A DNA stretch of 64,000 bases, taken from NCBI GenBank assembly GCA_014529385.2, contig CM043944.1, positions 63,762,248 to 63,826,247 of the forward strand. Direction: 5' to 3'. Below are positions 35,281 through 45,065 of this stretch, in pieces. Position 1 is the stretch's first letter. Each line of letters begins with the position of its first letter. The position numbers and the translations under genes were made by a program. Origin of the DNA: Adiantum capillus-veneris. Its lineage: Eukaryota > Streptophyta > Polypodiopsida > Polypodiales > Pteridaceae. The notes under the pieces were generated by a model. That model had not been told where the DNA came from and ran no database searches. It saw nothing but the letters and a program-made list of their open reading frames with translations.

Positions 35281-35754
35281 TAGCCCCCGCCCAACCTTTT
35301 TTGAGGAGGAAGCTTGTCTCTAAGAGCAACGACGGCGCTGTTGTTGCTCCCTAGAGAACTTTCATGTGTAAAGGTGAGAGTTGAGCTTCGAATGTATTTT
35401 GAGCTGGTCAAATGAAGTCAGAGGCTACACCAGACGATTCAGGTCACTTTGGCTCGGCATGCACAACGCCCAGTCAGACTACTGACCATGGAGGAGATTG
35501 ATGAGGTCCGCCAGCGAGACAGATGCTAGATCTCCTATGATCTACCTATCCCAGCTAGCTGTTTTAGCAGCTTAGTCCACACCCAGCAGTTTAGGATTCC
35601 ATAATATTTTATTTTGTCATCTTGTTATTCTGACTTTGTATGAGTCTACCACATTGTAACTTTCTGGTCTCATAGGTCACTTTGGCCTTTTGAAGAGTTA
35701 ATATAACATTTCATTTCATTTCTTTCTTTAATTTTAATTTTTTACGCAAACCAT

Positions 35755-35756
<2 letters not shown>
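35281..35756 (+). other. Possible LINE 3' tail fragment
   Basis: Unique sequence between the satellite and the CT tract. No frame is convincing. The stretch ending TTTGGCCTTTTGAAG and then AT-rich sequence resembles the 3' UTR of plant LINEs, but no coding remnant supports it. Confidence 0.25.
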
Positions 35757-35830
<74 letters not shown>

Positions 35831-35997
35831 AGTTTTAATTTCCTATGCACATTTTTCTCTCTCTATCTCTCTCTTTAATTTCCTACACGCACACACACTT
35901 CTCTCTTTCTCTCTCTCTCTATCTCTCTCTTTAATTTCCTACACGCACACACACTTCTCTCTTTCTCTCTCTCTCTCTCTTTCCTACACACACACAC

Positions 35998-36033
<36 letters not shown>

Positions 36034-36130
36034 TACACAAACACACACACACCGCTCTCTCTCTCTCTCTCTCTTTCCTACATATACACACACACACCGC
36101 TCTCTCTCTCTCTATCTCTTTCTTACACCC
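35757..36130. repeat. Compound CT/CA microsatellite with tandem 55-70 bp units
   Basis: A pure (CT)n tract at 35757-35828 is followed by about five units of CT tract plus TTTCCTACAC plus (CA)n. Confidence 0.9.
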
Positions 36131-36172
36131 ACACACACACACGATGTGGAGAGATAGAGAGAGAGAGAGGGG

Positions 36173-36174
<2 letters not shown>

Positions 36175-36205
<31 letters not shown>
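36175..36205. repeat. Run of 31 guanines
   Basis: An uninterrupted G homopolymer next to the CT/CA compound repeat, followed by a GC-rich patch with CGCGCGCG-like sequence. Confidence 0.9.
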
Positions 36206-36206
<1 letters not shown>

Positions 36207-36315
36207 GTGCCATAATACCTGCTGCACAGGTTTCGGCCAAGATCTGAGAACGCGCGCGTTGAGGACGAAAATGGCCCCTTCGCGCGGGTTCGGCTTTTTT
36301 TCCCCCAAATTCTTA

Positions 36316-36483
36316 GCGTCGATATGTGCGTCGATATACGCGTGGAAAACTTTACCTTTCTACGCTAATATCCACGGGCATATCGACGCACATATCGACG
36401 GAGTGTAAGAACATCGATATGGACGTGGAAAGGCACGGGCGTCGATATATAGGGCGTCGATAACTTTGGGTTATGTTGTAGTG
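36316..36483. repeat. CACTA right terminal and subterminal repeats
   Basis: Inverted terminus TGTTGTAGTG preceded by CGTCGATATGTGCGTCGATA-type units in mixed orientation, the mirror of the left end. Confidence 0.85.
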
Positions 36484-36486
36484 ACA

Positions 36487-36879
36487 GTTGGGTCGATGCC
36501 TTGAAAAACTTGGAGGAGATGTTTGCAACCTTAAGTCTGCATGCTGGAAAGCGTGTTGTATGAGGACCTCTTTCACCCGCTTGCTTTGTGCACACACTTT
36601 AAACTCTTTAACTTGTCCCTTGAAAGCCTCCACGAAATTATTGCGTTGCCTCCTCTTCCTCCTCCTAGTTTGCAGTAGAACCCAACTTTCGATAGTTATT
36701 CGAGATGGTATCCATGCTTGATCGTCCATAGTATAACTGTTAAAAATGCTAACAGAGTCAATGGTAGTGCTAGGGCTTCGAGAAGTAGTCATGGTGTACA
36801 GTAGAATACACAGAAAGGTTAGCACAAATATAAAAAAGGGAAGAAGTTTTGAGAGGGAAGTAGAGCTACTCAAAGTCAT
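36487..36879 (-). pseudogene. T1 minus-strand gene, first exon
   Basis: The minus-strand frame from 36879 (or an internal ATG, MTTSRSPSTTIDS) includes MDDQAWIPSRITIE and a basic stretch (TRRRKRRQRNNFVEAFKGQ) that could be a nuclear localisation or DNA-binding segment. The exon ended at a T/GTAAGT donor that the CACTA insertion has split: TGT is now the duplicated target and AAGTTATTTTG lies at the far side (25396 downward). With the CACTA removed the first intron is about 80 bases and the phase fits the exon starting at 25317. Confidence 0.55.
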
Positions 36880-37117
36880 ATTTGGACGGGAACAAAGATA
36901 CTAGATAGAGTCTTCAATGAAAGTTCTGAAATTCCTCGGTACAGAGTTAGTACGACTTACGGCATTTATGCCTTGAAAGCGTGAAATTGTGCAATTTGAC
37001 GAACAAAAATAATATTTCCTCCCTTTTATTAAAAGAGCTTGACTCCAAAATGTCGATTTTCAACGTAACGTTAGCCTCTTCCTTATTGGTCGAGCGCCAC
37101 TCTCTCTCTAGAACTGA

Positions 37118-37151
37118 AAGGCCCAAAAGTGAGTCCAACTTTCTCCTAATG
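37118..37151. repeat. T1 right terminal inverted repeat
   Basis: Inverted copy of 19125-19158. A TAGAGAGAGA tract lies a little further inside at both ends. Confidence 0.85.
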
Positions 37152-37600
37152 GCGCATTGGTGGGGACACCTAGGTATGTACCGCCAGAGTACAGACCCTC
37201 AAGTGTACACGGCCAGGTGACGTCTTCAACTTTGGGATGGTCTTCTTGAAGTTGATGACTAAAGGTTAGGCTGCATGGTCGATAGGAGCAACCAATAATG
37301 GCAGTGCTAACATGCGATATGAGAGGAAAGAGGGAGTGGATTTAGTTGGATGGGTGAAGAGGCATGTAATAGAAGCCAGGGCAGGAGAAATGCTGGATAG
37401 AAGAAAACCACTTCACAATGCTTGAGGGAGAACCACAGGCATGTATATAAAAGAGCGGGTGCATGACAATTCTAGTAGCTTAAAGGTCAAAGACCTTAGT
37501 AGAAATGCATTCACATAGCATGGCATGGGTTCAGTGCTTACCATGAGAGAAGTTCACCCCTCAAATCTAAGCAGAATTCCAAACTTCTAGAGTAGAAATG
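37152..37600 (+). pseudogene. LRR receptor-kinase pseudogene, 3' part
   Basis: Directly right of T1 the plus strand reads ALVGTPRYVPPEYRPSSVY and, after a frame change, GDVFNFGMVFLKLMTKG. This is the activation-segment end and following kinase subdomain of the gene whose first part ends at 19124. A further kinase remnant (LVGWVKRHVIEARAGEMLDR) is at about 37350-37400. From about 37500 to 37600 the sequence is a diverged duplicate of 17866-17965 (CTTACCATGAGA, GTTCACCCC, AATTCCAAACTTC). A second, tandem receptor-kinase copy may therefore begin here. Confidence 0.75.
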
Positions 37601-38708
<1,108 letters not shown>

Positions 38709-39069
38709 TATGAGAAATAAGAGAAAATTTGCCCCGCTTGATTTAAAGTAATAACTACAAATGCAATTCTTTTTTAAAAATTCGCTAATGCCGTGAAATT
38801 GGATTATTTTACAAACAATTATAGAGGTAATCAATCATCATGCATGTAACTCTTTTTTGAAAATTTATCAATGCGCTTTGTACTTTGTTTACTTTAGTGC
38901 TAGATGCTTGATGTCAATCTGCGTATGTTCTGTTAGGATCTATAGAAATGCCCACCAAGCAAGACTAGTTGTTTTTTTGGTGTTCCTCATTCCCCCTCTT
39001 GAGCTTAGTTGGGACAAGTTCGAATAGGATCTAAAGACTTGTTTCTTGCCTCCACAGTACATGAAGCGA

Positions 39070-39830
39070 CTGAAGGAGGACTTTTGAGTGTTGTCTCAAC
39101 AAGGTAAACCTATTCCAGTTAAGTGGACAATTGGGAAAATTGGATGAGGAAAGGTTTCTTTTCGATGTGGAAGCCAGCGATCCAAAGACATTACAAGATG
39201 CGATACGCTTGGGTCAACTTCAAGAAATAAAGCACAACAAGGGTAAGGTCAAGAAGGCCTACAATAATGGTAACTCTTCCTCTACTGACTCCTCTAAAGA
39301 CAAGGACAAATTCTAATGGGAATGGTAATAATAAAAATAACTCTTCAAATTCTTCTTCTCAATATAACTCTCTATCTACATCTCAATCTAAGAGTGACAA
39401 AGATAAGGATAAATCTAATAAACCTAAACTCACACATGATTAGAAAGTTTCTCAAGGAATTGTAGATGGTCAATTAAGTAAAGAAGAATAGGCATTTTAT
39501 GCAAAGGAACATAGGTGTTCATGCTGTCACACAATAGGTCACATGAAAAAGGATTGTCCTAAAAAGAATTTAAAAATGAATTTTCCTAAGAAAGTTTCTT
39601 AAGGAATTTTAAATGGTCGATTAAGTAAAGAAGAACGGGCATTGTATGCAAAGGAATGTAGGTGTTCATGTTGTCACACAGTAGGTCACATGAAAAAGGA
39701 TTGTCCTAAGAAAGAATTTAAAAATGAACCCTCTATTGCTTCAACTTCTAAGCCTACCCCTCAAGTGAATGCTATGAGTGTGTTACAGCAAGAATCAATT
39801 TTGATGATGGGGAACTCATAAAATGCTATG
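39070..39830 (+). pseudogene. Element C gag with duplicated CCHC zinc knuckle
   Basis: A gag segment (ERFLFDVEASDPKTLQDAIR, 39146 on) is followed by a serine/asparagine/lysine-rich linker. Next come two tandem copies of a segment of about 140 bp (about 39448-39590 and 39590-39730), each encoding LSKEE, YAKE and the knuckle CSCCHTIGHMKKDC or CSCCHTVGHMKKDC. Each copy keeps the C-x2-C-x4-H-x4-C spacing. In-frame stops interrupt the linker and the start of both copies. Confidence 0.8.
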
Positions 39831-40824
39831 GACATGTTAACGATCAAAGGAGGTTTGTTTTGTTTGATTCTGGAAGTTCTCAAGATGTCATTCCTGAGTC
39901 CCTTGTGAAACGTGCAAGTCTTTAGACTTCTTCAATTCCCACAGTTCGAGTTTAGGGGTTCTCTAAAGGGATGGACGCTTTAGTCTCTCAAGAATGTAAT
40001 GATGTCAAATTGTTCATTCAAAGAACGCAATTCACTTGTTGTTTTCTAGTCTCTAATCTCGCAGGGTTTAAGCCTATTATTGATTGGGATAAGCTCATGC
40101 TTTTCATCGAAGATAATGTGTTGCAACCCATCCTCATTCAAGATGAGAGCAGTATTCCCTCTCTCCCCCTCATCTTGTATGTTCAAGCAAAAAGAGAGCT
40201 ACGTCGAGGAACCCAAGCAGTGGTTACCTACATCAACCCCACATCAAGGAACTTGGGTATCCTTGAAATGCATGGTGAGTTTTTTTCCAAGTTTGAGAAT
40301 TTGTTTCTCCAAGATGATCTTCCTCCTACACTCCTTTTTGAGCAACTTGAGGGTCATGTCATCGATCTAGTGGATAGAGCACAACGTGTAAGTAAATTTC
40401 CATATCGTTTGAAGAAGGCTAATGAAGAGGAGCTAGAGTGCCAACTAGGTGAGTTGTTGGATAGGGGTTTTATACGTCCTAGTGTAAGTCCTTTTGTTGC
40501 TTCAATTTTGTTTATTGTCGCAAAAAAGATGACTCATTGTGGTTATGTGTGGATTACTAGGCCCTCAACAAGATGACAGTCAAGAACAAGTTCCGTGTGC
40601 CTCGCATCATCGAGTACATTTTGGGGCGTCTCAATGGGGCTATCATGTTTTTGAAGGTCGACTTGAAGAGTGGCTACCCCTAGTGAGAATTGCAAAGCAA
40701 GACATCTACAAGACCATCTTTAGGATCAAGCAAGGGCACTATGAGTTTATTGTTATGTTGTTTGGACTAATAGGTGCACCTGATACGTTTAATCGTATGA
40801 TGATGTATATCTTCATTGACTTGG
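39830..40824 (+). pseudogene. Element C protease and reverse transcriptase, 5' part
   Basis: Protease: FVLFDSGSSQDVIPESLVK near 39860-39910 with an intact D-S-G. The linker up to RT is open from 39971 to 40576 and includes RGFIRPSVSPFVASILF. After a frame change RT continues with NKMTVKNKFRVPRI, FLKVDLKSGYP, one TAG codon, IAKQDIYKTIFRI and FGLIGAPDTFNRMM, ending MYIFIDL at the TTGG target. These are canonical gypsy RT blocks. Confidence 0.85.
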
Positions 40825-40844
40825 GGGTGAAAGCATAGAATGGT
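40825..40844. repeat. T2 left terminal inverted repeat
   Basis: GGGTGAAAGCATAGAATGG; differs from the inverted right end by two 1-base indels. Confidence 0.85.
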
Positions 40845-40850
40845 GTCTAA

Positions 40851-40901
40851 ATACTTGGTGTCCATGGACACCAAGTATGATGCTATGGTTGGCACCATAG
40901 C
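40851..40901. repeat. Two consecutive palindromes inside the T2 left end
   Basis: 40851-40878 is a perfect 28-bp palindrome centred on CCATGG (arm ATACTTGGTGTCCA). Three bases later GCTATGGT-TGGC-ACCATAGC forms an 8-bp stem with a 4-base loop. TGGCACCA also occurs near the right end (about 50741), so these may be transposase-binding or strand-folding sites. Confidence 0.85.
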
Positions 40902-41278
40902 TGGGCTTTTAAGTCAATAATTTTTAAAAGAATATAGGTAAGATAATTGACTTCACGACTCCACTACTCGGATTGAAAGACATGGAGCGATTAGCACGCG
41001 TGGACCTCTCCCTCTCTCTCCCTCTCTCTCCCTCTCTCTCTCTCTCTCAGATGGCCTCCAATGCCCATCTCCATCTCTCTCTCTCCTACTCTCCTGTTCA
41101 GAATATGGATGATGGAGACTCCCTTCCTCTCGCTTTGGTTCCAGCTCATACCTCCTCACAAGCAGCAATGGAGCTTCTTGAACTCAACAATGCAGCACAA
41201 ATGGATTTCAGTTCACTATTATAATCAGGAGGCTTTGTACGACTTCATTCATTTCAAACTACTACAGACTCTTCCAGG

Positions 41279-43870
41279 ATGGTGGACGACGGATTTTATG
41301 ATGAGGCACATGGAATAGATATATTTCATATGCAGGTGCACAAGAGAAAGGCTTGTCTAAATGAGGACAAAATTATTGCAGTGAGGAAGTATGAAGCACA
41401 GGCTAAACATGAGTACAGAAAGCGATGTCGTGCAAGAAAGCAAGTACAGCCAAGCGTCAACATTGGAGCGGAAGATTTTCATAGGGAAGATTGTCATAGG
41501 GAGGACGTCGATGTACACACAAATGAAGACAAGAAGCAACATACTATTCAGAATATTGTTCAGCACATTGTGAGACAGTTGCATAGTTATGGGAAAGAAG
41601 ATAAGAATGCAATTCTTCAAGGTGTTTTCAATGATGATAGAATCTTTCCATTCTATGAAGATTTGTATCTTCCTGAAAATGGCCTCATTTCTGCACTCAA
41701 GGTCTCCTTACAGGAATTAAAGATTCCAAAATCAGCTGACGAGATGTTTTTAAAATGAAGCACATTCAGCATGCTGGTGAATGGATTATTGCATGATAAT
41801 GGGAGCCAAGGTAGAGGTGTTACTCTACATAAAGTGGCAAAGCTTTATGTTGTTCATCCAAGGAATTTATATTCAACGTTGGGTAGACTTGACAACGATC
41901 CTATGTCAAGTACGCTGAGGTTCGACTTATGCAAAAGGAAGTCTGGAAATGCTGGGTCCTTATCGGAGGAATTGAAGCAGACAACTATTACATTTTGGAT
42001 AGAGAACAGTAAGGTGTCTCCAAACAAGAAAGATATTTGTCGAAAACGATTGGAGAAAACATTATCAAGAGCATCCCATACACTTACTTGATGAATCTCA
42101 GGTAAACATTTCTCATTCTTACAATGAATAACTCTCAAGTGAAACATCTCACTCTTATGAATAGCTACCCATTGGGTGTTATGGAGTTGTGTACATCCTA
42201 CTATATGTGATATGTAGCCAAGTAATGTGTCAAGATAGTCCATTGTCTCTACCTACGCTATTATGTGTGCTATATTGCACAAGTGTAGCCCAATGTCCCT
42301 GTCTATGCTATAAGTGTGCCATGTAAAAGGACTCTATTGTAGTAAGATAGCAACATGTGTGCTATACAGTAAAATTGTGTGTAAGAATAGCACAATGTTC
42401 TTGTCTATGATATAATGTGTGGTATGTGAAAGAGCTATATTACATATTGAGAGCACTATGTGTGCCATATAGCATTAGTGTGTGTAATAAGAGGCTAATG
42501 TCCCTATCTATGCTATTATATCATAGTATTTCTTGCAGTATGAGTGCTATATAGCATAACTATGTGTAATAATAGCCCGATGGTCCTGTCTATGCTATTA
42601 TGTGTGCCATGTAGCAGGACTCTATCAAAGTATGACAACATCATGTCTGTTCCACTGCCAGCTCACTATCAGAGTGGAACTGTCTTTGTCATCTCTGCAA
42701 GTCTTCGAGGACATTAAAGTTCAAACTAAGCATGGTCTAAGTAAGAGAAATATGTTGTCACTCAAACAGGTGGCTTTAAGTGAGCTGACAGGGAGGATAA
42801 AAGACGACATCAGAATCTTCATCGAGCACAATTTCACTTACAAATGGCAGGCACATCAATACAGAGAATGTTTGAAGGTGTTACCTTCATATACCATTAT
42901 ATCTATAGTAGACTTTGCTGAAAATTACTCGTTCAAAGAGCAAAATGAAGTACAATCCATGCATCGGCATACAAATCAATGCACCATCCTTGTTCACATA
43001 ATGTACATGCGTGACAACGAAGATGCAGTATTATCAAGCATATGCATTTCTACATCTCCGATGATAGGCAACATGATACGCTATTTGTCTAGCATTGTTT
43101 TCTTCTTTGTGATGAGTGGCTTAAAGACCAGGGGCTGAATTTCAAGAAGCACTGGGTGTGGTCAGATGGTGCAACCTCGCAATTCAAGGCTGCAAGGCGA
43201 TTTTACTTTGTTGCTAGATATTACCAACTAACAGGTACAGAGATGACATGGAAGTTTTCTAGCTCTAGCCATGGCAAGGGGGAGCATGATGGCGCTGGTG
43301 TTGTGATAAAGAGATCCCTTACACATGAACAACTCAAGAGTAATGGAGTTGTTCTTAGGCAAGTTGCAGACGTGGTTGCATTTTTTACGAGAACAATGTC
43401 CAATGCTCCATGTAGCTCTTATACACAATCCACTAAAGCAGGTCCTACTATAAACAGGAAATTTTGGCTAGTAAAAGAGATAGAAGTGGACAGAACTAAT
43501 CTATGGGGTTGTGAGAGAGTACCAGGATCTTGATCACTCCATTGCATTTCAGGCTTTTGTCGTCATGATCCTACTCAATTAAGGACCAGGCGGCTTTCTT
43601 GTTTTTGTGATGCTTGCATGAAGGGCCATTGGAGGACTTGTTCTAGCAAATCATATGCAGGCAAGTGGACACATAAGGCATTGAAACCACTCTCTGAGGT
43701 AGCAGAAAAGACTGAGGTACCAGAAGATGAAGCTGCAATGTTTGAGGGATCCTAGGATATGCTGAGTGAGTATCTCATTGAAGGTGATAACTTTGCAGTC
43801 AATGCAGACGCTAGCAATGCAGAAGGTGTAGAGTTCTTTCTTTTGAGATGTACAAAGAGAAAATGGATGA
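41279..43870 (+). pseudogene. T2 DDE-type transposase
   Basis: Exon 1 (41279-42101) has a basic N-terminal half (KRKACLNEDKIIAVRKYEAQ, YRKRCRARKQVQ), then LYVVHPRNLYSTLGRLDND. It has one TGA at 41756-41758 and a frameshift near 42060, and ends at a CAG/GTAAAC donor. The intron runs to about 42690. Exon 2 reads SIVDFAENYSFKEQNEVQS (first Asp, 42911-42913). A frameshift near 43030 and a TAG (Gln expected) come before WLKDQGLNFKKHWVWSDGAT (second Asp, 43165-43167), SQFKAARRFYFVARYYQL and SHGKGEHDGAGVVIKR (Glu, 43282-43284). A C-terminal cysteine cluster follows (LSCFCDACMKGHWRTC). The D...D...E order with D-F-A-E-N-Y, S-D-G-x-x-S-Q-F-K and H-G-K-G-x-x-D-G-x-G blocks fits an RNase H-fold transposase family also seen in animals. 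This copy is inactive. Confidence 0.8.
42355..42644. repeat. 290-bp direct repeat, copy 1 (in the transposase intron)
   Basis: About 93 percent alike, by eye, to 43872-44162. Contains several TGCTATATAGCA-type palindromes. Lies in the intron of the T2 transposase. Confidence 0.9.
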
Positions 43871-43871
43871 A

Positions 43872-44162
43872 ATGTGTGCTATACAGTAAAAGTGTGTGTA
43901 TCACATAGCACAATGTTCCTGTCTATGATATGATGTGTGGTATGTGCAAGAGCTATATTACATATTGAGAGCACTATGTGTGCCATATAGCATAAGTGTG
44001 TGTAATAAGAGGCCAATCTCCCTATCTATGCTATTATGTCATAGTATTTCTTGCAGTATGAGTGCTATATAGCATAACTATGTGTAATAATCGCCCGATG
44101 ATCCTGTCTATGCTATTATGTGTGCCATGTAGCAGGACTCTATCAGAGTATGACAACATCAT
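43872..44162. repeat. 290-bp direct repeat, copy 2 (between the convergent genes)
   Basis: Second copy, just 3' of the transposase gene and before the 3' end of the minus-strand gene. Confidence 0.9.
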
Positions 44163-44199
44163 ATCACCAAAATAAAATTACATCATTCAATCATTAAGT

Positions 44200-45065
44200 T
44201 TAGAGAACTTTGAACAGGTCAGTTTTTTGTATAGTAATCGCAAGTACATTCAGTGCGCAAAATGCTGTACACATGATTCCATAACCACAATCAACCTTCC
44301 CTACATACTTCTCGTTGACTTCTATAGTGGGGCTGATGACACGAGAAGACACTATGTCCGAAGGATTTTCAAACTGGTACATCTTTGCATAAGCATTAGG
44401 GTTGGGTGAGACTGTCCACTTGACTAACCAAGGGAACAATGTGCTAACCATGTAAATTGGGGACTGACAAATATCTGTTGGTTCAAATGAAGCAGGACAG
44501 ACCCAAGTCCTGGGAGGGTTGAGAAGACACTTGTAGAGTGTGTCATCCACTTATCAGAGTTGAACTTAGGATGGTGCTTCCAAAAGTCTTTCAAACACTT
44601 GAAGAATATGGGCTTTGCGTTATCTCTACATGGAGGGATCCCAGGAACTTCATTTAGATTGAAGCTTGCCTCTCTACACCCCTCTTGATCGATAATATCG
44701 AGGAAAAATTGTTTGTTCAGCCTAGGAAAGCATGCACTCAAAGCAAGTGCTAGATTGTCTTGGGTCATGCAGCTCCATAGTGCAACTTGTGCTCTTTGCA
44801 GCAGTGCATGCAAAAATATTGATGCATTCGGCCTGACCACATATTCAAATTGCATCTTTCCTGTAGCATTTGGCCCAGTGACTACCTGATACCTTGATCT
44901 TGCCCAATCAGGAGTACTGCTTCTCGCTATTCCTTTGTAGAAGGAGACCTTATACCTCCATATGAGAAGCCCATTCACATCCAGTATGATGCATAAATTG
45001 TCCGTTCTCTTCTTTTCCTCAAAAGACGCAGGAGGCAGTGAAACAATTTGTACTGGCATTACCAC
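44200..45065 (-). pseudogene. T2 minus-strand gene, FCP1/NIF-like HAD phosphatase domain
   Basis: Minus-strand 44424-45065 contains NLCIILDVNGLLIWR, the catalytic-loop block with Asn at the second acidic position as in plant D-V-N-G members of the family. Then come YVVRPNASIFLHALLQRAQV with ALWS, and CFPRLNKQFF. After a 1-base frame change near 44545, 44200-44550 continues VDDTLYKCLLNPPRTWVCP, the D-D-S-P-x-K...N-P-P block, and a long C-terminal region without recognised motifs. The open frame extends upstream through QERPECLVV into the repeat region, so this is the C-terminal domain of the larger minus-strand gene. FCP1/NIF proteins dephosphorylate serine in the RNA polymerase II tail or other phosphoproteins; activity here is doubtful. 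Confidence 0.75.

Larger units (their letters stand above)
25400..36483 (-). mobile_element. CACTA (En/Spm) DNA transposon, 11,084 bp, deletion derivative
   Basis: Both ends read CACTACAACA inward, and the 29-bp termini share a second block (GTTATCGACG at bases 20-29). The target duplication is ACA (25397-25399 and 36484-36486), the 3 bp expected of CACTA. Subterminal regions (25430-25585 and 36316-36470) are packed with CGTCGATAT-type motifs in both orientations, as in transposase-binding arrays. The minus-strand genes are a transposase with its central catalytic part missing and a second ORF. A satellite array of about 6.4 kb fills the 5' side. It is inserted at the first splice donor of the T1 minus-strand gene. 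Confidence 0.93.
19125..37151. mobile_element. DNA transposon T1 with convergent genes (interrupted by a CACTA element)
   Basis: The terminal inverted repeats read CATTAGGAGAAAGTTGGACT on both ends and continue with ACTCACTTT and GGGCC. They lie at 19125-19158 and, inverted, at 37118-37151. The DNA on both sides is one receptor-kinase gene: the activation loop ends at the left edge and the G-T-x-x-Y-V-P-P-E-Y block resumes at the right edge, showing that T1 is an insertion. Without the CACTA element the length is about 6.9 kb. The plus strand holds a transposase-like gene and a histone H3-like gene (19444-24188). The minus strand holds a convergent spliced gene (36879 to 24521). I could not resolve a target duplication. 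The superfamily is not recognised. Confidence 0.8.

Noticed and set aside
19121-37155. A specific target-site duplication for T1
   Set aside because: GTGA against GCGC, or TA if the TIR is started at GGAG, are both unconvincing; I leave it unresolved.
40851-40901. Helitron 3' hairpin
   Set aside because: The element has inverted ends and a target duplication, which Helitrons lack, and no CTRR terminus follows the hairpin.
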